Origin: Paenibacillus rhizophilus
GTDB lineage: Bacteria; Bacillota; Bacilli; Paenibacillales; Paenibacillaceae
Length of the DNA: 64,000 nt
Reading direction: 5' to 3'
NCBI RefSeq assembly: GCF_003854965.1
Contig: NZ_RQPI01000010.1
Location: 1 to 64,000 of the forward strand
A program made the translations under genes and the position numbers. Shown here one piece after another: positions 16,126 through 24,832 of the stretch. Under the pieces are notes generated by a model. The model was not told the origin of the DNA and made no database searches. It worked only from the letters and a program-made list of their open reading frames with translations. The first letter of the stretch is position 1. Every line of letters begins with the position of its first letter.

Positions 16126-16964
16126 TGGCATCCGTTAATCTACCCAACACTGATGGTTTGAAAACCATAGATGAACTGAAGAACGCTGTCGGCAAGATGG
16201 TGAAGGAACTTTCGTGGCTTCTGGAACATTTGGACACGCGAAACATTAACGAACTGAACGCGGAAAAAATTGTGGCCGGATCGATCACGGCGCAGCAGAT
16301 GGCGGCAGACTCCGTCACCGCTACTCAGATTCAGGCTGATTCCATCAATTCCGAGAAAATCCAGGCTGATGCGGTCACCGCCGAGAAAATCAATGTAAGT
16401 GAACTGTCGGCCATCACCGCGAACCTGGGTCATATCATATCCGGGCTCATTGAGTCTGTGCAGATATTCGGTTCCTATATCGCTACGCGTAACGGGGCCT
16501 ATCCTCGGGCTGAGCTGAATGATGATGGGGACTTGATCGCGGTGTATACGGATGCAGATAACTCGGTAACCATTGAACCTGGGATTACTACTGAACCTAC
16601 TATTGTTTTTCGTAAGGATGGTAACGTGTCATTATCTCTTGGTCCGTTATCTGGATTTGGTTTCTCTGCCATGATATCAGCTCTTGATTTATCTATAGGA
16701 ACATTGAATGGGTCATTACAACTTGTATGTGGAACGGGAGTTTTAGATTATATTAATATACCTGGTTTCGGACAACTATACAGTAGTGCAGAAAGCCAAA
16801 CTCTTGCAGATGCACTTGCATCGAAGGCCGACAAAGGAGTGTCAACTAGCATTTCAGGTTCAGCCAACGGAGGAATACCCATCGGAACTCAATTACTAGA
16901 CGCTGATGGTGTAACTACGTGGACATGGATGGGAATACCAGGTCATTCCCACGCTCAAAATTAA
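16125..16964 (+). CDS. Tail fibre-like protein with helical repeat
   Basis: I place the start at GTG 16125, overlapping the previous stop, because AGGAGG is at 16110-16115. Residues 40-95 carry a repeat of the type ADSVTATQIQADSINSEKI, common in fibre proteins that trimerise as stalks. The remainder is Gly/Ser/Thr-rich beta structure. An adsorption role, together with the tailspike, is likely. Confidence 0.65.
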   Translation: MASVNLPNTDGLKTIDELKNAVGKMVKELSWLLEHLDTRNINELNAEKIVAGSITAQQMAADSVTATQIQADSINSEKIQADAVTAEKINVSELSAITANLGHIISGLIESVQIFGSYIATRNGAYPRAELNDDGDLIAVYTDADNSVTIEPGITTEPTIVFRKDGNVSLSLGPLSGFGFSAMISALDLSIGTLNGSLQLVCGTGVLDYINIPGFGQLYSSAESQTLADALASKADKGVSTSISGSANGGIPIGTQLLDADGVTTWTWMGIPGHSHAQN

Positions 16965-17005
16965 ATGTTATACTAATGCCAAAATATAACATAGAGGTGT
17001 ACGGG

Positions 17006-17545
17006 ATGAAGAAAATTGTCGCATCATTTATCGCAGGCGCTTTAGTAATGGTTTCTGTTCAGGCATTTGGGGATTCTGTTTCTCAAATAGGAAAGAAAAT
17101 TCAGACTGAATACACCGTTACGGTTGACGGTCAGAAATTAACAGTCCCGGCTATCGCGGTTGATGGTAAAAGCTATGCCCCGGTTCGAGTGATCGGAGAG
17201 GCCGCAGGATATAATGTTTCTGTTTCCGGGAAAACAGTGGTACTTAATAAAAAGGAGGAACAAAATGTGACAACTCAAGAAAATACAGTTATATCAACTA
17301 CAACATCTCAAACTCCTTCTACAAATACGTCACAGATTGAAGAACTGAAGAGACAGGCAATTAAATTGCATGGTGAAATTGTAAATCTAGCTATCGAAGG
17401 CAATCCGATTTACATTCAACTTTTGCGAGATAGAAACAATGCAGAGTTGAAATCTAAATACGAAGATTATGAAAAAAGAATAAACGAACTAAAAGCACAA
17501 TATGATGAATTGGAAAAACAAATAGAAGCGCTACAAGCACAATAA
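17006..17545 (+). CDS. Secreted stalk-domain (CuAO N-like) protein, 179 aa
   Basis: Residues 1-22 form a signal peptide (KK, then a hydrophobic stretch ending VQAFG). Residues about 35-85 match the copper-amine-oxidase N-terminal-like 'stalk' domain abundant in Paenibacillus surface proteins (VDGQKLTVPAIAVDGKSYAPVRVIGEAAGY). A Thr/Gln linker and a Glu/Lys coiled coil follow. The start is ATG 17006 with GAGGTG upstream and a TATACT box before it. A signal peptide is unusual among tail genes; the protein may change the lysogen's surface. Confidence 0.65.
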   Translation: MKKIVASFIAGALVMVSVQAFGDSVSQIGKKIQTEYTVTVDGQKLTVPAIAVDGKSYAPVRVIGEAAGYNVSVSGKTVVLNKKEEQNVTTQENTVISTTTSQTPSTNTSQIEELKRQAIKLHGEIVNLAIEGNPIYIQLLRDRNNAELKSKYEDYEKRINELKAQYDELEKQIEALQAQ

Positions 17546-17575
17546 CTATCTCCCAATTGACGACATTATAACAAA

Positions 17576-17598
17576 GGACTCCAACCGGGGTCCTTTTT
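17576..17598 (+). terminator. Terminator after the stalk-domain gene
   Basis: GGACTCC (17576-17582) pairs with GGGGTCC (17587-17593) around AACC, followed by five T. Confidence 0.8.
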
Positions 17599-17619
17599 CT
17601 ATTGCAAAGGAGTGAGGAT

Positions 17620-19230
17620 ATGGCAGCACCGGGAAATGGAGTGGTGGATTATAATACCGCTACTGTCGATGCGAAGAAGAAAATGGCGCAAAATCAGCTT
17701 AAAATCAACACCGACCCAACCTATGTGCAAAACGAACAGCAGCGGGCGCTTAAAGTCATTGCCGACCGGCAGGCGCAGGGGCTGGATGTAACTGCCCAGC
17801 AGAAGTATTTGAACAATCAGTTAGGCTATAAACCACCAGTGATGAAAGCCGCATCAGGTAACACGGAGACCGCGCCAAGGCCTGTGTCTACTCCGACCAA
17901 GACGAACAATCAGCAGTCTTCTGAATACCTGGACCTCATGCGGCAGATTGCGACCAGGGAAGTTACGCCGTTCTCCTACGACCCGAAGTCCGATCCAGCG
18001 TATCAAGCAGCACTGCAGCGGGCGCAGGGCAACATCCAAAGTGGAAACTCCGCGGCGCAGGCCGAAATGAGCCGGCGCGGAATCTTAAACAGCACGATCA
18101 CAGGTGACCGCATGGGCGAAATCGCTTCGCAGGAAATGGGAAACGTGGAAACACAGGTGGTTCCGCAGCTCATGCAGCAGGCGTATCAAAGATACATGGA
18201 CCAGGAAAACATGAAGCAGCAGCAGTTTAACAACTATGGCGCTTTGGCAGATACGTACATCAAAGAAGATCAGCGGGGAATCGACAATATGAACGCCAGA
18301 GCTGACCGTACCGGATACATTCCAGGCGGAGACGAGGCGCAGAACCTAGTGAACCAGCTTATGGGCCTGAAGCAGCAAGCCGAATCACCGGGAATCACCG
18401 CTGCGGATCGTACGAAACTGAGCAACCAGGCCAACGGAATCCGAGCGATGCTTTCGCAAATGGGCGTGGATATCAGCAAGTACGGAGCGGACACGAATTC
18501 CAGTATCGCCAGCCAAGCCACGCCGATGATCCGCACGATTCAAGGCCAACAACTAGACGCGCAAAACAGAGAGGCTAACGTGAATGCGGCTCAGATCTAC
18601 ATGAATGCTACGGGACGAGTTCTAAATCCGCAATCGGATTGGAGCGGATACATTCGCCAATCGCAGAACCCGAACGCTCCGCTTACATCGGCCCAACAAA
18701 ACACGAACTTTAATCAAGGATTACTGACACGTCAGCAAAACACCAATGAAAAGCAATGGTCTGAAGAATTTGCTTATAAGCAAGCGCGGGATGCAATCAC
18801 TGACAGCCAGTGGCAGGCGAAATTTGATGAAGATGTTCAACAGTTTGGCCTTAATTATGCGCTTCAGCAGCTCCAAACCGATAACGACCAAGCTTATCGA
18901 GAAGCGACGCTTGGCATTCAGCAGGACGAGAATTCCAGAGCATGGCTAGAATATGGTGATAAATCGTCTGCCGCAACGACTCCGAAGTATAACGGAATGA
19001 CAGTCAACCAAGCCGTTGACGCATTAAGACAATCCTTTACCGTAGAAAATCCTACAACTGGAGCTAAGAGTATTCCTAACGATCCAGCTACCAAGGAGAG
19101 GATCTATCAGCAGACTATGGCAATGGGATTGCCTGATGGTCAGGATTCACAAGCTATGGTGGTTCTTGGCCTGACTCCAGCAGAGATTGCTTCATTTGAT
19201 AAAAAGTACGGGGTATCCTCGGGAAACTGA
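17620..19230 (+). CDS. Internal virion (ejection-type) protein, zero-frame product, 536 aa
   Basis: ATG 17620 lies eight bases after AAGGAG. The protein is Gln/Asn/Ala-rich and helical, with no membrane segment, as are DNA-ejection proteins of short-tailed phages, and it lies before another large protein of this kind. Its sequence ends KKYGVSSGN just before a predicted -1 frameshift signal. Slipping back one base at 19227 continues the chain in the frame of a lytic transglycosylase. A fused 663-residue product would be a virion protein with a cell-wall-cutting tip. The ejection role is inferred from position and composition. Confidence 0.7.
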   Translation: MAAPGNGVVDYNTATVDAKKKMAQNQLKINTDPTYVQNEQQRALKVIADRQAQGLDVTAQQKYLNNQLGYKPPVMKAASGNTETAPRPVSTPTKTNNQQSSEYLDLMRQIATREVTPFSYDPKSDPAYQAALQRAQGNIQSGNSAAQAEMSRRGILNSTITGDRMGEIASQEMGNVETQVVPQLMQQAYQRYMDQENMKQQQFNNYGALADTYIKEDQRGIDNMNARADRTGYIPGGDEAQNLVNQLMGLKQQAESPGITAADRTKLSNQANGIRAMLSQMGVDISKYGADTNSSIASQATPMIRTIQGQQLDAQNREANVNAAQIYMNATGRVLNPQSDWSGYIRQSQNPNAPLTSAQQNTNFNQGLLTRQQNTNEKQWSEEFAYKQARDAITDSQWQAKFDEDVQQFGLNYALQQLQTDNDQAYREATLGIQQDENSRAWLEYGDKSSAATTPKYNGMTVNQAVDALRQSFTVENPTTGAKSIPNDPATKERIYQQTMAMGLPDGQDSQAMVVLGLTPAEIASFDKKYGVSSGN

Positions 19231-19252
19231 AAAGCCCCGGTGACGCCGGGGC
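19221..19252 (+). promoter_or_regulatory. Predicted programmed -1 frameshift signal
   Basis: The zero-frame codons read TCG GGA AAC TGA, giving the canonical X-XXY-YYZ heptamer GGGAAAC (19221-19227) directly before the stop. After a 6-base spacer comes a perfect 7-bp stem, GCCCCGG (19234-19240) with CCGGGGC (19246-19252), loop TGACG. Heptamer, spacer and stem are all in the optimal range. No T run follows, so the stem is not a terminator. The -1 frame is open through a transglycosylase domain to 19610. Confidence 0.75.
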
Positions 19253-19610
19253 GTACACCAACTATTACAAAACTACAAAGGCTGCGAAGGCCAATCCAAA
19301 GAATTATGCCGTTGCTTCAGCAGCCATTGCAAGCGCGTTGAAAAATTCAGGTAAACCGGCTGAATGGCAGAAGCCACTTGAGGAACTGGTCGCGAGAGAA
19401 TCGTCGTATAACCCGAACGCGAAGAACCCTAAATCTTCAGCGTCCGGGTTATTTCAATTCTTGGATGGAACCCGTGCTAATTATGGCGGCAGAAAAGTAG
19501 ACTGGAACGACCCTTACCAGCAAGCGGTTAATGGTATTCAGTATGTCGTGGATCGATATGGAGATCCTTACAAAGCTCTGAAATTCTGGGATAAAAATAA
19601 ATGGTACTAG
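19227..19610 (+). CDS. Lytic transglycosylase domain reached by -1 frameshift
   Basis: The frame is open from 19203 to TAG 19610 and lacks a good start: the first ATG-like codon is a TTG at 19338 with no ribosome site, already inside the domain. The peptide contains ARESSYNP (catalytic Glu) and ASGLFQF, the SLT family signatures, then a Tyr/Trp-rich end. Read from 19227 it adds 127 residues to the upstream protein. Such domains in virion proteins cut peptidoglycan locally during DNA entry. If no shift occurs, this would be a broken gene. Confidence 0.7.
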   Translation: MKSPGDAGAYTNYYKTTKAAKANPKNYAVASAAIASALKNSGKPAEWQKPLEELVARESSYNPNAKNPKSSASGLFQFLDGTRANYGGRKVDWNDPYQQAVNGIQYVVDRYGDPYKALKFWDKNKWY

Positions 19611-19622
19611 AGGTGAAGCCGT

Positions 19623-22600
19623 ATGGCGTCGCGGTATGAACAGTTTGTGTCCAATCAGCGAAAAAAAGCAGAGGAAGTCAAGAAACAAGCGCTGAACGGG
19701 ACACTTAAAACGAATCAAAGAGAGCAAAAGTCAATTACAAGCCGCTCAGATGCGTTCAGGGCCAACTCGGTCAAGATGGCCGAAGAAGCCAAGGGAACAC
19801 CCATGCCTGACCTGTACAAGAAAACCGGCGGGATGATCGACATGAATCCGCTGCATTCCACCCTTTCTCGCGCTGTCGCCGGTGACCCCGGCGCAGTGCA
19901 GACCTATAAGCAGTCAACCGGCGTAGACCTGAATAAAACCAAGTCTGATCCAAAGAAAACCAATAAGTTTATGGACGCGGTGGACGGATTCAATGCTTTT
20001 ACCGACCGAATGAAATCGGCAGCAACCTTTAGCGGAACCGAAGCGATTGACCGGCTCTTTACCCATATTGGTCCGGAAGAAGCACGAAAAGCCACGCAGG
20101 AGAAGATCGACCGCGCCGAAAACGTCAATGGCGGAAAGGTCGCGGATATTCTCGGTTCCCTGGTCCCCGGGGAAGCGGCATGGAAAGCGGGAGGCGCTTT
20201 GGTGAATCCGCTTGTGAAGAATGCTCCTAAAGCCATCCAGACCCTCACACGCGGCGCGGCAGGCGGAACGTTATTCCAAGGAGCCGTGGAGGTCGGGGAG
20301 GCGCTAAACGGCAAACAACAGTCCATTGCGGGGCGTGCCAAGGATATCGGATATTCCGCTGCACTTGGAGGCGCTGGCGACCTGGCGATAAGCGGAGTGG
20401 GCGCGGGACTGCAGAAGCTACTGCAGCGAAAACATATTCCCGAACAGGGAATCTCGGAAATTCTCGCGCTTCCCGAAGGAAGAGGAACAGCGCGGCAAGC
20501 GGCTGCAGCGGAGCGTTCCAGCCTAGCACCGGGAACCGAGCCGATTGCGATTGCACAACCGCCACAGGCCAAAGAGAATCCGATTCCCCTAACAGCGAGA
20601 GAACAAGCGATTGATGCTCGGGCCGCAGCAGGTGAACAACCTTCACAGGACGACATTGATTATTTGCTGCAACTCGGAAATGAACGTGCGGGAGCCGGAA
20701 GAAATGCGGTAGAGGAATCGGCGCCGAGCATGCAAAACCAATCGGTTCCCTCGAGAGTCGCAGAAGAACCGAAACCTGCGGATTCTCTGGATGAACTGGA
20801 TAATCTGAATGTTGATGAAACGCCGCATCCTCGGGTAAGAGACAAATTAAACTCTGTCGCTGACGATTGGATTGCACAGGCTAAGGCGGAACTTGCCAAG
20901 AGCCGAAACCGTCTATCTTCAAACCCTGTCGATATTTACGCGCAGTACGCCAAGCTCGGAGCCGGATACATGATGAAAGGCGCGGTTAAACTGGCTGACT
21001 TTACGGAAACGATGGTGCGGGAGTTTGGTGAAGAAATCCGTCCGCATGTGAAAGAAATCTTCAAACAAGCCAAGCCGATGTACAAGGACCTGAAGTTCTC
21101 CGCAGAGAAGCAAGAACTTGGTCTTGGGGATATGGACGCAACCCAGTTAAAAGACCTTTCCAACATACGGTTGAATACATCGGACGTGTACCGTAACTTC
21201 CGTGACGTATTCGGAAAGAACTTCAGTTCCGTGAAACGTTCGATCTTAGATCCATTTGATGAAGCAAAGCGTTATTATGTCGACACGCAAAAGAACCTGA
21301 CCAAAGAACTTCATGAAACCATCGTGAAGAAACTTGGCATCAGCAAGGGAAGCAAATCGTCTGAACTGGTACAAAAGTACGGAGAAGGACAAATCACGCT
21401 GGATGAACTGAAACAGCAAGCGCCAAATAACTGGAAAAACATTGTGAAAGCCGACCAATGGTTTCGGAATAAATACGATTCTCTCTTGGATCAGGTAAAC
21501 GAGACGGTGGCGAATATTTACCCGACTCGCCCGGATAAGATTGTACCGAAGCGGCAGAACTACTATCGGCACTTTCGGGAGTTAAACGGGCTTTCGGGGC
21601 TGAAGAACATGTTTGAAACTCCATCTAAGATTGACCCGAAGCTATCCGGTATTTCGCCGTTCACCGAACCGAAAAGCAAGTGGGCCAGCTTCAAACAAAA
21701 GCGCGGTCTCGGGGAGTTTAAAAATGATGCCGTTGGCGGATTCCTCGAATACATTCCAGCTGCTTCCTACGCCATGCATATCGACCCACAGATCAACGTA
21801 TTCCGGACGCTGGCGAAGAACTTGGCCGAGCAGACAACCGATTCGCGGAACGTGAACAACTTCATCAAGTTCCTGAACAATTATGCAAATGACCTTTCTG
21901 GTAAAACATCACCGCTTGACCGGTGGGTGGAGGAAATTGGCGGAAGAAAGACCCTTCAAGTGCTGAGTTGGGCCAATAACCGTGTAAAGGCCAATGTGAT
22001 TCTTGGGAATGTTCGATCCACGCTCTCACAGTTCGCTAACATTCCGCAAGGGATGGCCTTTGCCAAGCAGCACAGCGCGGAAGGAGCCGCGCGTACCGTA
22101 CAGTCCATATTTCAGCCGAACGAAGCTATGCAACGATCTATCTTTATGAGAGAACGCTATATCGGCAAAGACTTCCGGCAGTTCAATACCAAAATTTTAG
22201 AGCAACCCAAGCGCTTTGCGGAATGGATGATGGAAACCTCAGACCGCGTGGGTACTTCGTTTGTCTGGAACTCGGCCTATGCAAAAGGAAAGTCTCTTAA
22301 GGTGACTGATGCGGTAAAATACGCGGATGAACATACCCGCCGCTTGGTAGCTGGCCGGGGAATTGGGGAAGTGCCTTTGCTTCAAAAGTCCAAGGTGTTC
22401 CAGGTGGTTGCTCCGTTCCAACTGGAAGTTGCAAATCTATGGAAAGTCATGAAGGACTTTGTGAGCGAAAAAGATTTTGTGGGGATTGCAACGTTGTTCG
22501 CGGCCAACTTCCTGTTAAACAAGGGCATGGAGAAAGTAACGGGAAGCGGTGTAGCTTTTGACCCGATTGACGCCATTTATACAGCAGCGACGGAAGACGA

Positions 22601-23243
22601 TTTATCACCATTGGAACGGGCCGGAAGACTCGGCGGTGAAGTCTTATCTAACCTTCCGCTTGGACAGTCGGCAGCGTCCATGTACCCGGAAAACGGAACC
22701 ACGCTGTACGGGATAAAATTACCTAGCCGTGAAAAACTGTTTGGAGACAAAGACCCGACGCGGTTTGGTGAAGGTCTGGTACTGACCAAAGGAATTCAAG
22801 ATCCGCTGTTTAAAATGGTCCTCCCGTTTGGCGGAAATCAGATCAAAAAAACCATCACCGGGGCAGACGCCATTCTTCGCGGCGGTGCGTATACCGAAAA
22901 CGTGCTTACTACCGGCATCAAGAATGAGAAAAAGGAACTCAAATTCGGAATCGAAAAAACCCCAGCCGAAATCAGCAGGGGATTGTTGTTTGGCGCACCG
23001 GCAACCAGCAGCGGTCAAGAGTATTACAAAAACGACCGCAGACCGCTAAGTGAGAAACAGACGAAGCAGTACCTTGCTGCACCGGACAAAGGGGGATTTT
23101 ATGACGCGGCCATGATGAAACGGGCGATTGAGACGAACCGGCGCAAGATCAAGGAGATTCAAAAAGATCCTGCCATGAGTGAGAAGAAAAAGTATGAGGA
23201 AATCACAAAGATCGAAGACAAAATAAAACAATTGCAGCAGTAA
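19623..23243 (+). CDS. Large internal virion/ejection-like protein, 1206 aa
   Basis: The protein follows the transglycosylase, with GAGGTG before ATG 19623. It is mostly helical. About residues 180-260 are Gly/Ala-rich with weak hydrophobic segments (GKVADILGSLVPGEAAWKAGGALV, shown in part), which could enter membranes. The central 500-1000 region is charged and helical; the end is a Lys-rich coiled coil. Very large helical proteins beside a transglycosylase are typical internal proteins that form a DNA conduit in short-tailed phages. No enzymatic motif is recognised. Confidence 0.6.
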   Translation: MASRYEQFVSNQRKKAEEVKKQALNGTLKTNQREQKSITSRSDAFRANSVKMAEEAKGTPMPDLYKKTGGMIDMNPLHSTLSRAVAGDPGAVQTYKQSTGVDLNKTKSDPKKTNKFMDAVDGFNAFTDRMKSAATFSGTEAIDRLFTHIGPEEARKATQEKIDRAENVNGGKVADILGSLVPGEAAWKAGGALVNPLVKNAPKAIQTLTRGAAGGTLFQGAVEVGEALNGKQQSIAGRAKDIGYSAALGGAGDLAISGVGAGLQKLLQRKHIPEQGISEILALPEGRGTARQAAAAERSSLAPGTEPIAIAQPPQAKENPIPLTAREQAIDARAAAGEQPSQDDIDYLLQLGNERAGAGRNAVEESAPSMQNQSVPSRVAEEPKPADSLDELDNLNVDETPHPRVRDKLNSVADDWIAQAKAELAKSRNRLSSNPVDIYAQYAKLGAGYMMKGAVKLADFTETMVREFGEEIRPHVKEIFKQAKPMYKDLKFSAEKQELGLGDMDATQLKDLSNIRLNTSDVYRNFRDVFGKNFSSVKRSILDPFDEAKRYYVDTQKNLTKELHETIVKKLGISKGSKSSELVQKYGEGQITLDELKQQAPNNWKNIVKADQWFRNKYDSLLDQVNETVANIYPTRPDKIVPKRQNYYRHFRELNGLSGLKNMFETPSKIDPKLSGISPFTEPKSKWASFKQKRGLGEFKNDAVGGFLEYIPAASYAMHIDPQINVFRTLAKNLAEQTTDSRNVNNFIKFLNNYANDLSGKTSPLDRWVEEIGGRKTLQVLSWANNRVKANVILGNVRSTLSQFANIPQGMAFAKQHSAEGAARTVQSIFQPNEAMQRSIFMRERYIGKDFRQFNTKILEQPKRFAEWMMETSDRVGTSFVWNSAYAKGKSLKVTDAVKYADEHTRRLVAGRGIGEVPLLQKSKVFQVVAPFQLEVANLWKVMKDFVSEKDFVGIATLFAANFLLNKGMEKVTGSGVAFDPIDAIYTAATEDDLSPLERAGRLGGEVLSNLPLGQSAASMYPENGTTLYGIKLPSREKLFGDKDPTRFGEGLVLTKGIQDPLFKMVLPFGGNQIKKTITGADAILRGGAYTENVLTTGIKNEKKELKFGIEKTPAEISRGLLFGAPATSSGQEYYKNDRRPLSEKQTKQYLAAPDKGGFYDAAMMKRAIETNRRKIKEIQKDPAMSEKKKYEEITKIEDKIKQLQQ

Positions 23244-23433
23244 TCGTAAGCATGACGCCGATCAAAAAGTAATGGGTAAACAGGAACGAAACGCCGATTA
23301 ACAGGGAAATCCCACCGATGGCATAAAGCACGCCTTTCCAGTAGCTTGAACACATCATCGGGATTTCCCAAAATACAAATCGCAAAGCGAAGATTCCGAG
23401 AATACCGTACACGGAATACGCAAAATATGTCAT
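23203..23433 (-). CDS. Small membrane protein on the opposite strand, 76 aa
   Basis: On the minus strand GGAGGGG lies five to six bases before ATG 23433, a strong ribosome site. The product has three hydrophobic segments (about 7-22, 34-52 and 55-74). It runs against all neighbouring phage late genes, and its 3' end overlaps the preceding gene by 41 bases. Such inserted, oppositely oriented genes (morons) are often expressed in the lysogen. Function is unknown. Confidence 0.6.
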   Translation of the reverse strand: MTYFAYSVYGILGIFALRFVFWEIPMMCSSYWKGVLYAIGGISLLIGVSFLFTHYFLIGVMLTITAAIVLFCLRSL

Positions 23434-23490
23434 TTTTACCCCTCCGTAATGTTGTTGATCTTATTATATTATGGAAAACAAGGTGAGCAA

Positions 23491-23640
23491 ATGATCCAAT
23501 TCGACGAATCAGAATACAAACAATCAGCAGTATCGGATGAACTCCTACATCTGATACTGCTTTTTCATGGGCCGGAAGTCCGCGACATGTTCCTTTATGG
23601 TGGTGAAGATATTGTGGAATCTCTTGGACCTGCTGTATGA
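23491..23640 (+). CDS. Hypothetical phage protein, 49 aa
   Basis: ATG 23491 lies behind AAGGTGAG. The acidic protein (IQFDESEYKQSAVSDELLHL...) is encoded just before the lysis genes. Its start region diverges from the minus-strand membrane gene, with an AT-rich stretch between that could hold promoters. No family is recognised. Confidence 0.45.
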   Translation: MIQFDESEYKQSAVSDELLHLILLFHGPEVRDMFLYGGEDIVESLGPAV

Positions 23641-23841
23641 CGTATCATATTTCATTTACAAGAGCGCTGACACGTTAAAGTGGGATGCACTCTTGATTTA
23701 TATTGTCTACGCCGTGGGTAAACGGTCAGGAATGAAGATGTTCCGCAAGTTTCTGGCTGATCACTTCCCGTATTTGGCTGATGAAAATGAGGACTGGCGT
23801 AAATGGGCAACGAAACAAATCGAATTATTAGGTGGTGCAAA

Positions 23842-23994
23842 ATGGCAGCCAACGAGGTTGTATGGACGTACCAAACGATCAAGGAAACGGGCAGCGAAGA
23901 ACTCAACTACATCATCGACCTTATCACAGCCGGTCACCGCCCGGGGATCCCAGCAAAGGAGGAAGACAATGGACGAGCTAACCGTAGTAATTGA
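23842..23994 (+). CDS. Possible small phage protein, 50 aa
   Basis: ATG 23842 has AGGTGG about seven bases upstream and the protein (AANEVVWTYQTIKETGSEELN...) has a natural composition. It overlaps the endolysin start by 26 bases in another frame and also overlaps a stop-free frame running into the endolysin. Which of the two is translated here is unclear. Confidence 0.4.
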   Translation: MAANEVVWTYQTIKETGSEELNYIIDLITAGHRPGIPAKEEDNGRANRSN

Positions 23995-24832
23995 CGCTGG
24001 ACACGGCGGAAAGGACACAGGAGCGATTAGCTGCACAAAGAAGTTGGAGAAGGATTTCAATTTGTCTGTAGCGCTGAAAGTTGCAGAACGGTTTAAATCC
24101 ATCCCTGAAGTGAAAGTTATCTTAACCCGCAGCACAGACGTATTCATCAAGCTTACAGACCGTTCCAAAATAGCTAATGAAGCGAAAGCAGACGCTTTTA
24201 TCTCCATCCATGCAAATAGTTTTTTTAAATCGTCCCAAGGAACACAGACGTATTACACGAATGTCATAAGCAAAGACTTTGCTACCATGTTCCATCCGTA
24301 TGTACTGAAAGCAACATGTTTCAAAGATGGTAAAGTCAATAAAAAAAGTTTATCGGTGACGCGAAAAACGAAGATGCCAGCCATTCTGCTCGAGCCGGGA
24401 TTCCTCAGTAATCCCAAGGAAGAAGCTGTCCTCATGACTGAAGAGTTCCAAGATACGTTTGCAGAAGCTATTGTCCAAGGTTCCTGCGCATTCTTTGGCG
24501 TCACGTACAACGTTTCTACCGCGAACCCGGGACTTACTCCAATCACAACGGTAATCGGCACAGAGAAGCTGCCCGATCCCGGCTATATCAAGGAAGGAAT
24601 AAGCTGGGTCCCTGCCAGGTCCGTACTGACCATACTCGGCGCCCTATGGACGTTCCAAGATAAGCAGGTCGTACTAAGCGGAACGCCGCTTGATACGCTG
24701 CTGATCGACAACACGGCCTATATTAAGGCGCGTGACCTTGTTCCAGCAGGCGTAGGGGTATTCTACGAACCAAGCCTTGAAAACGCCAAGGCCGTACTTC
24801 TGTATCCACCAAAACAAGAGGGGGCTATCTAA
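23969..24832 (+). CDS. Endolysin: N-acetylmuramoyl-L-alanine amidase (Amidase_3) with stalk domain
   Basis: ATG 23969 follows AAAGGAGGAAG. Residues 1-175 are an Amidase_3 domain: VVIDAGHGG (zinc His), a Glu in KLEKDFNLS, ISIHANS (zinc His) and ILLEPGFLSN (catalytic Glu). Residues about 200-280 resemble the copper-amine-oxidase-N 'stalk' domain (GISWVPARSVLTILGALWTF), here probably the wall-binding part. It hydrolyses the amide between muramic acid and L-alanine. The same frame stays open upstream to 23567 without a stop, so a longer form is not excluded. The stop overlaps the holin start. Confidence 0.9.
   Translation: MDELTVVIDAGHGGKDTGAISCTKKLEKDFNLSVALKVAERFKSIPEVKVILTRSTDVFIKLTDRSKIANEAKADAFISIHANSFFKSSQGTQTYYTNVISKDFATMFHPYVLKATCFKDGKVNKKSLSVTRKTKMPAILLEPGFLSNPKEEAVLMTEEFQDTFAEAIVQGSCAFFGVTYNVSTANPGLTPITTVIGTEKLPDPGYIKEGISWVPARSVLTILGALWTFQDKQVVLSGTPLDTLLIDNTAYIKARDLVPAGVGVFYEPSLENAKAVLLYPPKQEGAI

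Noticed and set aside
19234..19252. GC stem after the 536-residue protein as a terminator
   Set aside because: No T run follows, and the other frame continues as coding sequence; a frameshift stimulator fits better.
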